The notes under the pieces: generated by a model
What the model saw: the letters and a program-made list of their open reading frames with translations, nothing else
Database searches by the model: none
What the model was told of the DNA's origin: nothing
In this document: positions 1 to 6,205 of the stretch, one piece after another
Position numbering within the stretch: position 1 is the first letter of the stretch
Layout: the number at the start of each line of letters is the position of its first letter
Origin: UBA5972 sp964588725
Lineage (GTDB): Bacteria > Pseudomonadota > Alphaproteobacteria > Rhodobacterales > Rhodobacteraceae
DNA length: 10,966 nt
Reading direction: 5' to 3'
NCBI GenBank assembly: GCA_964588725.1
Contig: CAZPQL010000083.1
Span: forward strand, 1 to 10,966
Translations under genes and position numbers: made by a program

Positions 1-1
1 C

Positions 2-796
2 GCCGGTGGCGTCGCCGACGCGGCGCAGGCCATTATGACGACCGACACGTTCGCCAAAGGCGCGGGCACGTCCTTCAATATTGATGAGAACATAGTCAAC
101 ATTGCCGGGATCGCGAAAGGGTCGGGTATGATTGCCCCTGACATGGCAACGATGCTGGTGTTCATATTCACCGATGCCGCCGTTGATCAGGCTGTGCTGC
201 AAAGCATGGTTACGCGGCTCAATCGCAAAACGTTCAATTGCATTACTGTGGACAGCGATACCTCGACCTCTGACAGTCTGATCGTGGTCGCAACGGCCCA
301 AAGCGGTGCAAAAATTACCAATGCCAACTCAAAATCCGGCCGGATATTTGCGCGCGAACTGGAAAAGGTGATGTTGAACCTTGCGCATCAGGTGGTACGC
401 GACGGGGAAGGCGCCAGCAAGTTTCTGGAAATAGAAGTCACCGGCGCGAAGTCCAAGGCTGACGCCCATAAGATTGGCAAAGCCATTGCCAACTCACCGC
501 TGGTAAAAACCGCCGTCGCAGGTGAAGACCCGAACTGGGGCCGGGTGGTCATGGCGATTGGTAAATCCGGCGCGCGTGCAGACCGCGATAAAGTTTCGAT
601 CTGGTTTGGCGATATCCTTGTGGCCGCACGTGGTTGGGTGTCTCCGGACTATCGCGAAGACGACGGCGCGGCCTATATGAAAAATCAGGACCTGAAAATC
701 AAAGTGGACCTTGCGATCGGTGACGGGACGGCCAAAATCTGGACCTGTGATTTAACCAAGGACTATGTCGCAATCAACGCGGACTACCGGTCATGA
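2..796 (+). CDS. argJ: Glutamate N-acetyltransferase / amino-acid acetyltransferase ArgJ, 5' end cut by window
   Basis: ArgJ moves acetyl groups between N-acetylornithine and glutamate (and in bifunctional forms uses acetyl-CoA) in the cytosolic arginine pathway. The reading frame is open to base 2 without a convincing start, so this is the C-terminal 264 residues of a protein normally near 400. The hallmark self-cleavage segment KGSGMIAPDMATML is present: the precursor is cut between Ala and Thr, and that Thr (codon 149-151) becomes the beta-chain nucleophile. Also family-typical are AIMTTDTFAK before it, GEDPNWGRV in the middle and the extreme C-terminus DYVAINADYRS. The ATG at 35 is internal (Met of IMTTDT), not the true start. 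The stop overlaps the mutT start as ATGA, suggesting coupled translation. Whether it is mono- or bifunctional cannot be read from this fragment. Confidence 0.97.
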   Translation, partial: AGGVADAAQAIMTTDTFAKGAGTSFNIDENIVNIAGIAKGSGMIAPDMATMLVFIFTDAAVDQAVLQSMVTRLNRKTFNCITVDSDTSTSDSLIVVATAQSGAKITNANSKSGRIFARELEKVMLNLAHQVVRDGEGASKFLEIEVTGAKSKADAHKIGKAIANSPLVKTAVAGEDPNWGRVVMAIGKSGARADRDKVSIWFGDILVAARGWVSPDYREDDGAAYMKNQDLKIKVDLAIGDGTAKIWTCDLTKDYVAINADYRS

Positions 797-1191
797 AACT
801 GGTCTTTGTGGTGGCGGTCGCGCTGATCGACATTGATGGACGGGTGTTGTTGGCCAAGCGTCCCAAGGGTAAATCCATGGAGGGGCTATGGGAATTTCCG
901 GGCGGAAAAATCGAGGCCGGTGAAACACCCGAGGCCGCCCTGATCCGTGAAGTACAAGAAGAACTGGGCGTCGACACGTGGCAAAGTTGTCTGGCACCAC
1001 TGTGTTTTGCCAGCCATGCCTACGACGATTTTCATTTGCTGATGCCGCTGTTTGCGTGCCGGAAGTGGCAGGGCACAATTCTGGCCAAGGAAGGTCAGGA
1101 GCTCAAATGGGTGCGGCCGCGTGACATGAAAAACTATGCAATGCCACCGGCAGATCTGCCGCTGATCCCGATTTTGCGCGACTGGTTATAG
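793..1191 (+). CDS. mutT: MutT-like Nudix hydrolase (8-oxo-dGTP diphosphatase)
   Basis: A small Nudix hydrolase of 132 residues, the usual MutT size. MutT hydrolyses 8-oxo-dGTP to the monophosphate and so prevents A-to-C transversions. The Nudix box at residues 38-60 fits GX5EX7REUXEEXGU exactly: it begins at G38 with E44 in place and ends in REVQEELGV, providing the metal-binding glutamates. KRPKGKSMEGLWEFPGGK just before it is typical of the MutT/NudG subgroup, as is the C-terminal LPPADxP-like ending (here MPPADLPLIP). The start ATG lies inside the argJ stop (ATGA), so argJ and mutT are very probably one transcription unit, an association I recall as common in alphaproteobacteria. It ends 4 bases before the end of the opposing hemH. 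Substrate preference within the MutT/NudG group (8-oxo-dGTP or cytidine nucleotides) is inferred. Confidence 0.93.
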   Translation: MKLVFVVAVALIDIDGRVLLAKRPKGKSMEGLWEFPGGKIEAGETPEAALIREVQEELGVDTWQSCLAPLCFASHAYDDFHLLMPLFACRKWQGTILAKEGQELKWVRPRDMKNYAMPPADLPLIPILRDWL

Positions 1192-1195
1192 GTCG

Positions 1196-2203
1196 TCAGA
1201 CCCAGCCCTGAATGTTGTCCGCCACAATATCCGCCATCATGTCGATGTGGTCGTCGCCTGCATTCAGGCAGGCTATATAGGTGAATTCCTCACCGCCCGC
1301 CGCTTTGAAACTATCGGCGATTTCTTCGTTAATCTCTTCAAGCGTTTCGATGCAATCAGCGGAAAACGCCGGCGCGAAAACCGCAATCGATTTTCTACCC
1401 TGCCGCGCCAGATCGGCCACAAGATCGACGGTTGCTGGTTTAATCCACTCGGTTGGGCCGAATTTGGATTGGAACGCCGTGACGATTTGACCGTCATTCC
1501 ATCCCAGTTGTTCGCGCACCGCACGCGTCGTGGCAATGCAATGCTCGTAGTAAGGGTCGCCCTCGTCGATATAACGCTGGGGCAATCCATGATAGGACGC
1601 CACCAGCACTTCGGGCTTCGCGGACAGCTGGTCGTAGGCTTGAGTGATCGAGGCCGCCAGAGCCGCGGCAAATTTTGGATGCTCAAAATAGGCACCGATT
1701 GTGCGCAGGTCCGGTTGAAACTTTATTTTTTGCAAAGCCCGGAACAACTGGTCGTTGGCGGTGCCTGTCGTTGCACCGGCGTATTGCGGGTACAGCGGAA
1801 AAAACACGATTCGCGTGCAACCCGCATCGATCAGTTTCTGCAGTTTGGATTCGGTGGATGGATTGCCGTACCGCATGCAGAATTCAACCAGCACAGAATT
1901 GCCAAACCGGTCCGCCATCGCCGATTGGAGCTTTTCCGATTGCGCGCGTGTAATCGTCAGCAGCGGGCTTTCGTCAGCGTCGTTGTTCCAGATAGACCGG
2001 TACGCGGCACCGGATGAAAACGGTCTTTTTGTCAAGACGATCAATTGTAGAATCGGTTGCCATTTCCATCGTGGTGAATCGATTACGCGTTGATCGGACA
2101 GAAATTCGCTGAGATAACGGCGCATATCCCAGTAACCAGTGCTGTCCGGTGTGCCCAAATTGGCAATTAAAATGCCGGTTTTTGCGTGTGTCGCGTTTGT
2201 CAT
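1196..2203 (-). CDS. hemH: Ferrochelatase (protohaem ferro-lyase)
   Basis: HemH inserts Fe2+ into protoporphyrin IX, the last step of protohaem synthesis, at the inner face of the cytoplasmic membrane. The 335 residues match the length of bacterial ferrochelatases. Family landmarks are NLGTPD near residues 15-20, the FFPLYPQYAGATTG block at 134-147, SYHGLPQRY with the metal-handling His205, the QSKFGPTEW block at 245-253, and the SADCIETLEEI segment at 281-291 with the conserved Glu286. H205 and E286 correspond to the active-site His/Glu pair of characterised enzymes. Cysteines occur at 109, 129, 222, 284 and 312; whether they carry the [2Fe-2S] cluster reported in some alphaproteobacterial and animal enzymes cannot be judged by eye. 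The ATG at 2203 starts 15 bases after the stop of the upstream methyltransferase and I see no strong Shine-Dalgarno, so translation probably depends on the upstream gene. Confidence 0.97.
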   Translation of the reverse strand: MTNATHAKTGILIANLGTPDSTGYWDMRRYLSEFLSDQRVIDSPRWKWQPILQLIVLTKRPFSSGAAYRSIWNNDADESPLLTITRAQSEKLQSAMADRFGNSVLVEFCMRYGNPSTESKLQKLIDAGCTRIVFFPLYPQYAGATTGTANDQLFRALQKIKFQPDLRTIGAYFEHPKFAAALAASITQAYDQLSAKPEVLVASYHGLPQRYIDEGDPYYEHCIATTRAVREQLGWNDGQIVTAFQSKFGPTEWIKPATVDLVADLARQGRKSIAVFAPAFSADCIETLEEINEEIADSFKAAGGEEFTYIACLNAGDDHIDMMADIVADNIQGWV

Positions 2204-2218
2204 GTGGGCAAAGGAACC

Positions 2219-3058
2219 CTAGTTGGCGTCAGGGTCAAGATCATCCTGTGTCGCAGCATTCAGCGCTGTTTGCAGCGACGTTTGCGCGCTCCCGGGTTTC
2301 AGCGGCTGTTGCTGGCTTTCGTCGGGGCGCCATCCAGTCAGAAATATGACCTCAAATGTCGCCGGTAAAAGGTTGTTATTATTGCAGTAATTAAGCTGAT
2401 AATGATGTTCGGCGCAGGAAAATACTTTGGATGCGGTGAATCGGTCCAGGCGGTCGGACAAGATGTTGGATTCACCCATGGCCCGCAAATCGTGCATTAG
2501 CGTGAGTAAAGTTTTGTAAGTCACTGTTAAAACATCATTATCCGCTACAGGAAGCGAAAAATTCGCCCGCTGCAATAAAGCACCCAGATCGCGGATTTCA
2601 GCCATGGGAAACACGCGTGGACTGATACCTCCGGTGATTTCTGATTCGCCGTAGGCCAAAGTTGCGCGCAGTTCGTGCAGGGTTTGGCCCCCAAACAATG
2701 CCGCGATGAACAGGCCGTCCTTCTTCAGTGCGCGGTGACATTGGATCAATTGTCCAAGCGGATCGTTACAGGCATGCAGCGCCAGCGCGTGAATGATCAG
2801 ATCATAGGTGTCGGCCGCGAACGGCAGGGTATCAATTTCGGGTACAATCGTGGAGTTCGGGAAAACCGCGCGCCAGGGTTCGGTAAAACCACTGACAATT
2901 GCGATTTTTGTAAACGATCGGTTAACCTCTGTCAGTCTTTCTGAAATCTGCAGTGCAGTACGATCGTGCAGGAATGTCGCGGCCTGGCCGGTACGCAACG
3001 CACGCTGTTGGCGCATGGTCCGGGCGTCATGGTCAAACAGTCTTGGTGGCACGGTCAA
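2219..3058 (-). CDS. NDUFAF5/BioC-like class I methyltransferase-fold protein
   Basis: A 279-residue relative of the SAM methyltransferase-fold family that includes mitochondrial NDUFAF5, which hydroxylates an arginine in a complex I subunit. Recognisable family stretches are FDHDA at the N-terminus, LFGGQTLHELR (121-131), GGISPRVFPMAEIRDLGALLQRA (143-165, seen as consecutive blocks), LMHDLRAMGESN (187-198), ATFEVIFLTGW (233-243) and QPLKPGSAQT (251-260). The usual glycine-rich SAM motif I is not visible: the equivalent region reads IAIVSGFTEPW (52-62). The position where relatives have LHWxND reads LHACND (94-99). The first possible start is TTG at 3058, with GTG at 3052 an alternative; a weak AGAG precedes TTG by 4 bases. 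A weak promoter candidate on this strand is TTGTAA, 17 bases, then TAATGT with its -10 at 3080-3085. It leads the hemH unit. Family assignment is firm; biochemical role is not established. Confidence 0.85.
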   Translation of the reverse strand: MTVPPRLFDHDARTMRQQRALRTGQAATFLHDRTALQISERLTEVNRSFTKIAIVSGFTEPWRAVFPNSTIVPEIDTLPFAADTYDLIIHALALHACNDPLGQLIQCHRALKKDGLFIAALFGGQTLHELRATLAYGESEITGGISPRVFPMAEIRDLGALLQRANFSLPVADNDVLTVTYKTLLTLMHDLRAMGESNILSDRLDRFTASKVFSCAEHHYQLNYCNNNNLLPATFEVIFLTGWRPDESQQQPLKPGSAQTSLQTALNAATQDDLDPDAN

Positions 3059-3084
3059 AGCACTCTGTTGCGAACCAAAACATT

Positions 3085-3088
3085 AGGA
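3085..3088 (+). promoter_or_regulatory. Shine-Dalgarno that fixes the comF start
   Basis: AGGA followed by an A-run sits 5 bases before GTG 3094 and 8 bases before GTG 3097. It supports a GTG start here rather than the longer in-frame ATG at 2953. An ATG at 3092 overlaps the site but is in a different frame that does not encode the ComF protein. Confidence 0.6.
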
Positions 3089-3093
3089 AAAAT

Positions 3094-3831
3094 GTGGTGT
3101 TATTACAATCGCCCGTGCAAACAGCCGTACGTATGTTGTACCCACCGCAATGTATTTCCTGCCGCGCGGAGACCGACTCTGATTTTGAACTGTGCAAAAC
3201 CTGTTGGGAGAATACCGAGTTTATTTCCGGCACGGTGTGCGATGCCTGTGGAACGCCGCTGCCCGGCGAAAGTGGTGATACCAAAACCTTGTGTGATTCG
3301 TGTATTTGTGAACGACCACTATGGGACAGAGGCCGCGCAGCACTGAAATACGGCGGCACCGCACGCAAAATGATTTTGGCGCTAAAATACGGCGACAGGT
3401 CCGATTTGTGTGTTTCCATGGCCCGCTGGATGACTGCCGCGGCGGGTGATCTGATCCAATCTGATACAATCATCGTGCCGGTACCGTTGCACCGATTCCG
3501 TTTCTTTCGGCGACGGTACAATCAGGCAGCTTTGCTGGCTGCAAGGATTGCCGGTATGCTGGATCGGCGATTTGAACCCAACATACTGCACCGATGCCGG
3601 GCCACCCCGATTCAGGACGGTCTTGGACGCGAAGAAAGAATTAATAACGTCAAACAAGCATTTGAAATTAAACCGAAAAAATCGGAAATATTGAAAAAGG
3701 CAAATATTTTGATAGTGGACGATGTGATGACCACCGGCGCAACTCTTTCAGCCTGCACTGACGCCTGCCTCACAAGTGGTGCTGAAACCGTGAACGTATT
3801 GGTACTGGCGCGCGTTGCGCACAATGACTAA
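3094..3831 (+). CDS. comF: ComF family protein with N-terminal double zinc ribbon and phosphoribosyltransferase domain
   Basis: ComF/GntX-type proteins join a zinc-ribbon head to a type I phosphoribosyltransferase fold; in competent bacteria ComF helps handle incoming single-stranded DNA, while elsewhere the role is unsettled. From the chosen start the protein has 245 residues. Four CxxC pairs (C20/C23, C34/C37, C49/C52, C67/C70) supply two zinc sites. The PRPP-binding motif VDDVMTTGAT lies at residues 208-217, and PVPLHRFRFFRRRYNQA is the typical central block. The frame stays open upstream to an ATG at 2953, but that would add about 47 residues without family resemblance and run antisense inside the methyltransferase. 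AGGA at 3085-3088 points instead to GTG at 3094 or GTG at 3097 (5 or 8 bases downstream). Only about 35 bases separate it from the divergent methyltransferase start. The 3' third is locally AT- and Lys-rich (KPKKSEILKKAN). Confidence 0.9.
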   Translation: MVLLQSPVQTAVRMLYPPQCISCRAETDSDFELCKTCWENTEFISGTVCDACGTPLPGESGDTKTLCDSCICERPLWDRGRAALKYGGTARKMILALKYGDRSDLCVSMARWMTAAAGDLIQSDTIIVPVPLHRFRFFRRRYNQAALLAARIAGMLDRRFEPNILHRCRATPIQDGLGREERINNVKQAFEIKPKKSEILKKANILIVDDVMTTGATLSACTDACLTSGAETVNVLVLARVAHND

Positions 3832-3834
3832 ATG

Positions 3835-3859
3835 ACTATAGTGCCACCGCATACTATAG
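3835..3859. repeat. Pair of ACTATAG repeats between comF and grxC
   Basis: ACTATAG occurs at 3835-3841 and again at 3853-3859, starts 18 bases apart, filling most of the 37-base gap. Its CTATAG core is palindromic, so the two copies could also pair as a 6-base stem with a 12-base loop. The second copy overlaps TACTAT, a fair -10 element for grxC. No T-tract follows, so a terminator is unlikely. A binding site for a dimeric regulator, a promoter element, or chance are all possible. Confidence 0.35.
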
Positions 3860-3868
3860 CGAGATCCC

Positions 3869-4126
3869 ATGCCAGACGTCGATATTTACACCACCAGATT
3901 CTGCGGCTTTTGCGTCGCGGCAAAGCGTCTGTTGAAATCCAAAGGCGTTGAATTCAGCGAAATCGACGTCGCGCGCGATCCGTCAAAACGTGCCGAAATG
4001 ATGGCCAGATCCAGCGGTGGACGCACTGTGCCGCAAATTTTTATCGGCGATGACTACGTTGGTGGGTGCGATGATCTTTTCGCGCTGGAACGGGCGGGCA
4101 AACTTGATCCCATGCTTGCGTTGTAG
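3869..4126 (+). CDS. grxC: Glutaredoxin 3 (GrxC)
   Basis: A classical 85-residue glutaredoxin, a cytosolic thiol-disulfide oxidoreductase reduced by glutathione. The active site is C12-G-F-C15 in place of the common CPYC; I recall CGFC as usual for this family in Rhodobacterales. Other landmarks are the TVP loop (T53-V54-P55, cis-proline) in GGRTVPQIFIGD and the glutathione-binding GGCDD at 65-69. Having both active-site cysteines makes it a dithiol enzyme, not the monothiol CGFS type involved in Fe-S delivery. The ATG is preceded only by a weak GCGAG, with no good Shine-Dalgarno. The next gene starts 2 bases after its stop, so grxC, the amidase and marR look co-transcribed. Confidence 0.95.
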   Translation: MPDVDIYTTRFCGFCVAAKRLLKSKGVEFSEIDVARDPSKRAEMMARSSGGRTVPQIFIGDDYVGGCDDLFALERAGKLDPMLAL

Positions 4127-4128
4127 CT

Positions 4129-4962
4129 TTGCGCATTGGGCTTGTTCAGCTGACGTCGGGCGATCTTCCACCAGAGAATATTGTTGCAACGACTGCGCTC
4201 ATACGTCTGGCGGCTGATCAGGGTGCCACATTTGTGGCAACGCCCGAGGTCACAAATATCGTTTCGTTGAACCGCGCGCACCAGCAGACGCAATTGCACC
4301 ATCAAAACGACGATCCGTCACTGTCGGCCTATGTTGCGCTGGCGAACGAACTCGGTGTCTGGCTGCTGATTGGATCGCTGGCACTGAAATCGGACGATCC
4401 CGACGGGCGGTTTGTGAACCGCAGCTTTTTGATTGCGCCCACGGGTGCCATTACCGTGGCATACGACAAAATTCATATGTTCGATGCCGAAATTAGCGCT
4501 GGTGAAACCTACTGCGAATCGGCTGGATTTCGGCCCGGTTGCAAACAATCATTGGCCAGGACCGCCGTCGGAAATATTGGGCTAACCATTTGTTATGACT
4601 TGCGGTTTCCCAGTCTTTTTAGGTCGCTCGCACGGGCCGGAGCGCAGATCATTACCGTCCCGTCAGCGTTTTCACCGGTCACCGGAGCCGCGCATTGGCA
4701 CGTTCTTCTGCGCGCGCGCGCGATAGAAACAGGCTGTTTCATAGTGGCGCCGGCACAATGCGGCACCCATGCGGCGACAGTCGGCAAAGCGCGTAAAACG
4801 TTTGGGCATTCGCTTATCGTATCGCCCTGGGGAGACATCGTGGCGGACGGCGGCGCAACGCCGGGCGTGACGATAACCGATGTAGATTTGAACGCAGTCG
4901 CAGAGGCGCGGCATCGTATCCCGTCGCTGTCGCATAATCCGGTTTTCGAGAACACACCATGA
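4129..4962 (+). CDS. Nitrilase-superfamily carbon-nitrogen hydrolase, Nit1/Nit2-like amidase
   Basis: A 277-residue C-N hydrolase with the Glu-Lys-Cys triad in place: E40 in TPEVTN, K114 in YDKIHMFD and nucleophile C155 in TICYDLRFP. KIHMFDAEI plus GETYCES (125-131) place it with the Nit1/Nit2 group, whose known members hydrolyse deaminated glutathione (Nit1) or omega-amides of keto acids (Nit2). Adjacency to the glutathione-using grxC favours a Nit1-like repair role, but that is inference. The start must be TTG at 4129: upstream in frame there is no ATG, GTG or TTG before a stop at 4105, and MRIGLVQLTS matches the expected first beta strand. No clear Shine-Dalgarno precedes it; with the grxC stop 2 bases away, coupling is likely. 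Its stop overlaps the marR start as ATGA. Confidence 0.9.
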   Translation: MRIGLVQLTSGDLPPENIVATTALIRLAADQGATFVATPEVTNIVSLNRAHQQTQLHHQNDDPSLSAYVALANELGVWLLIGSLALKSDDPDGRFVNRSFLIAPTGAITVAYDKIHMFDAEISAGETYCESAGFRPGCKQSLARTAVGNIGLTICYDLRFPSLFRSLARAGAQIITVPSAFSPVTGAAHWHVLLRARAIETGCFIVAPAQCGTHAATVGKARKTFGHSLIVSPWGDIVADGGATPGVTITDVDLNAVAEARHRIPSLSHNPVFENTP

Positions 4963-5399
4963 GCAGCGAGGGCGACTCTCTGGCCATCGCGCTGTTTGGC
5001 GAAATTGCCATGGTCGACCAACTGGCCCGCGGTCGGCTGGCCAAGGCGCTACCCCGCGGTATGGAAGTGTCGCATTTTTCGGTGCTCAATCTTCTTGTGC
5101 GCCTGGGTGCGGAAAAATCGCCTGCGCAATTGGCACGGATTTTTAACGTCACCAAGGGCGCGATGACCAACACGTTGGGCAAATTGTCGGCGGCTGGGTA
5201 CATTTATTTGCGTCCGGATTGGGACGACGGACGTCGCAAATTCATCGTGGTAAGTCCGGCTGGTGTTGCGGCGCGTGAAGAAGCACTTCGGGCGATCTCA
5301 CCAATTTTTGAATCGGTCGTCGGGTCCATGGGAAGCGACACGATCAAAAATATGCTGCCGTTCCTGCGAGAGCTGCGCAGACAGTTTGAAAATGATTAA
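4959..5399 (+). CDS. MarR-family transcriptional regulator
   Basis: A 146-residue winged helix-turn-helix protein of normal MarR length. The DNA-binding helices span roughly residues 54-77 (SPAQLARIFNVTKGAMTNTL and following), and the wing carries the MarR-typical DDGRRK at 89-94. The flanking helices (about 5-30 and 103-143) would form the dimer interface. There is no cysteine in the protein, so a thiol-based oxidation switch of the OhrR type is excluded; a small-molecule ligand is more likely. Its ATG lies within the stop of the amidase (ATGA), so it is probably made from the grxC transcript. Its stop overlaps that of the opposing ubiG by 4 bases. Targets are unknown; control of its own operon is a guess based on position. 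Confidence 0.9.
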   Translation: MSSEGDSLAIALFGEIAMVDQLARGRLAKALPRGMEVSHFSVLNLLVRLGAEKSPAQLARIFNVTKGAMTNTLGKLSAAGYIYLRPDWDDGRRKFIVVSPAGVAAREEALRAISPIFESVVGSMGSDTIKNMLPFLRELRRQFEND

Positions 5400-6139
5400 C
5401 CGCGCTTAACACTCGTCAGCACATAGTTAACGCTTAGGTCGCGATCGGACATAGACCAGCGCCACAAAAGCGGGTTGAACACAAACCCCTTTCGATCAAC
5501 GACGTCCAGACCAGCAGACGACATTGTGTCGGACAGCTCGTCCGGTGTGATGAATTTTTGCCAGTCGTGCGTGCCTTTTGGCAGCCAGCGCATGACATAC
5601 TCTGCGCCAATAATCGCCATGCCAAAGCTTTTGGCGTTGCGGTTTATGGTCGAGCAAACGATCAGCCCATTGGGTTTAAGCAATTGTTGACACGTGGTCA
5701 GAAACGCCAGTGGATCGGCGACATGTTCGACGATTTCCATGCTCAGAACGACGTCAAATTGCTGGTCCTCCGCTGCAAGCTGTTCAGCCGTTGCGTGCCG
5801 ATAGTCGATATCCAGACCGCTTTGCGCCGCGTGGATCTGCGCTACGGGGATGTTTCCGGCAGCCGCGTCGGCGCCCACCACTTTTGCCCCCAACCGCGCC
5901 ATGGGTTCGGACAACAGCCCGCCCCCGCAACCGATATCAAGAATACGCAGGCCTTTGTATGGCTTAGGCTCGATTAAGTCGCGGTTAAATTCCGTGGCAA
6001 TCTGGGCATTGATGTAATCAAGCCGCACAGGATTCATCATGTGCAAAGGCTTGAACTTGCCGTTGACGTCCCACCATTCCGAGGCCATTGCCTCGAATTT
6101 TGCAATCTCACCGGGGTCGACTGTCGTGGTTGACGGCAT
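5396..6139 (-). CDS. ubiG: Ubiquinone biosynthesis O-methyltransferase UbiG
   Basis: UbiG performs both O-methylations of ubiquinone synthesis (on the 2-polyprenyl-6-hydroxyphenol and on demethylubiquinol) at the membrane surface. The 247 residues match the family. The N-terminus has FEAMASEWWDVNGKFKPLH (15-33), SAM motif I is ILDIGCGGG (66-74), the acidic motif II region is VVGAD (87-91), and EIVEHV (135-140) and the KGTHDWQKFITP block (188-199) are characteristic. The same frame stays open far upstream to 7111, but only from ATG 6139 does it resemble UbiG; the extension is antisense to pip and has no family likeness. A weak AGAG lies about 5 bases before the ATG. An upstream TATACT (complement of 6191-6196) could be its -10. 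It converges on marR with overlapping stops. Confidence 0.97.
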   Translation of the reverse strand: MPSTTTVDPGEIAKFEAMASEWWDVNGKFKPLHMMNPVRLDYINAQIATEFNRDLIEPKPYKGLRILDIGCGGGLLSEPMARLGAKVVGADAAAGNIPVAQIHAAQSGLDIDYRHATAEQLAAEDQQFDVVLSMEIVEHVADPLAFLTTCQQLLKPNGLIVCSTINRNAKSFGMAIIGAEYVMRWLPKGTHDWQKFITPDELSDTMSSAGLDVVDRKGFVFNPLLWRWSMSDRDLSVNYVLTSVKRG

Positions 6140-6205
6140 TGCACTCTGCTTTTCAAACTGCCAATGATAGGCCCAAAGGGGCTCGTAAGGAGTATATATT
6201 ACCCG
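6140..6205. promoter_or_regulatory. Divergent ubiG/pip promoter region
   Basis: This 66-base gap between divergent starts must contain or border the promoters of both genes. An AT-rich core GTATATATT at 6192-6200 reads as TATATT (6195-6200) towards pip and as TATACT (complement of 6191-6196) towards ubiG, each five of six matches to the sigma-70 -10. I see no convincing -35 on either strand at the right distance. The pip -10 would end only 5 bases before its ATG, implying a leaderless or nearly leaderless message. Confidence 0.4.
6187..6192 (+). promoter_or_regulatory. AAGGAG, distant ribosome-binding candidate for pip
   Basis: A strong AAGGAG match lies 13 bases before the pip ATG at 6206, longer than the usual 5-9. 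No in-frame start codon lies between. It either functions at stretched spacing, or is fortuitous and overlaps the promoter. Confidence 0.35.

Noticed and set aside
1247..2017. A 256-codon plus-strand frame inside hemH.
   Set aside because: It is antisense to a gene with intact catalytic residues, shows no recognisable motif and has shadow-like composition.
3052..3072. CAGAGTGC shared upstream of the methyltransferase start and the ubiG start (both minus strand).
   Set aside because: An 8-base match near two starts is weak; it probably reflects only a modest AGAG ribosome site in each and no other copy was noticed.
2953..3093. An N-terminal extension of ComF from ATG 2953.
   Set aside because: The extra 47 residues lie antisense to the methyltransferase start and lack family resemblance, and a good AGGA sits directly before the GTG codons at 3094 and 3097.
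3673..3685. CCGA/TCGG hairpin in an A-rich stretch inside comF.
   Set aside because: A four-base stem inside a conserved coding region, followed by the intact PRPP motif, is not a credible terminator.
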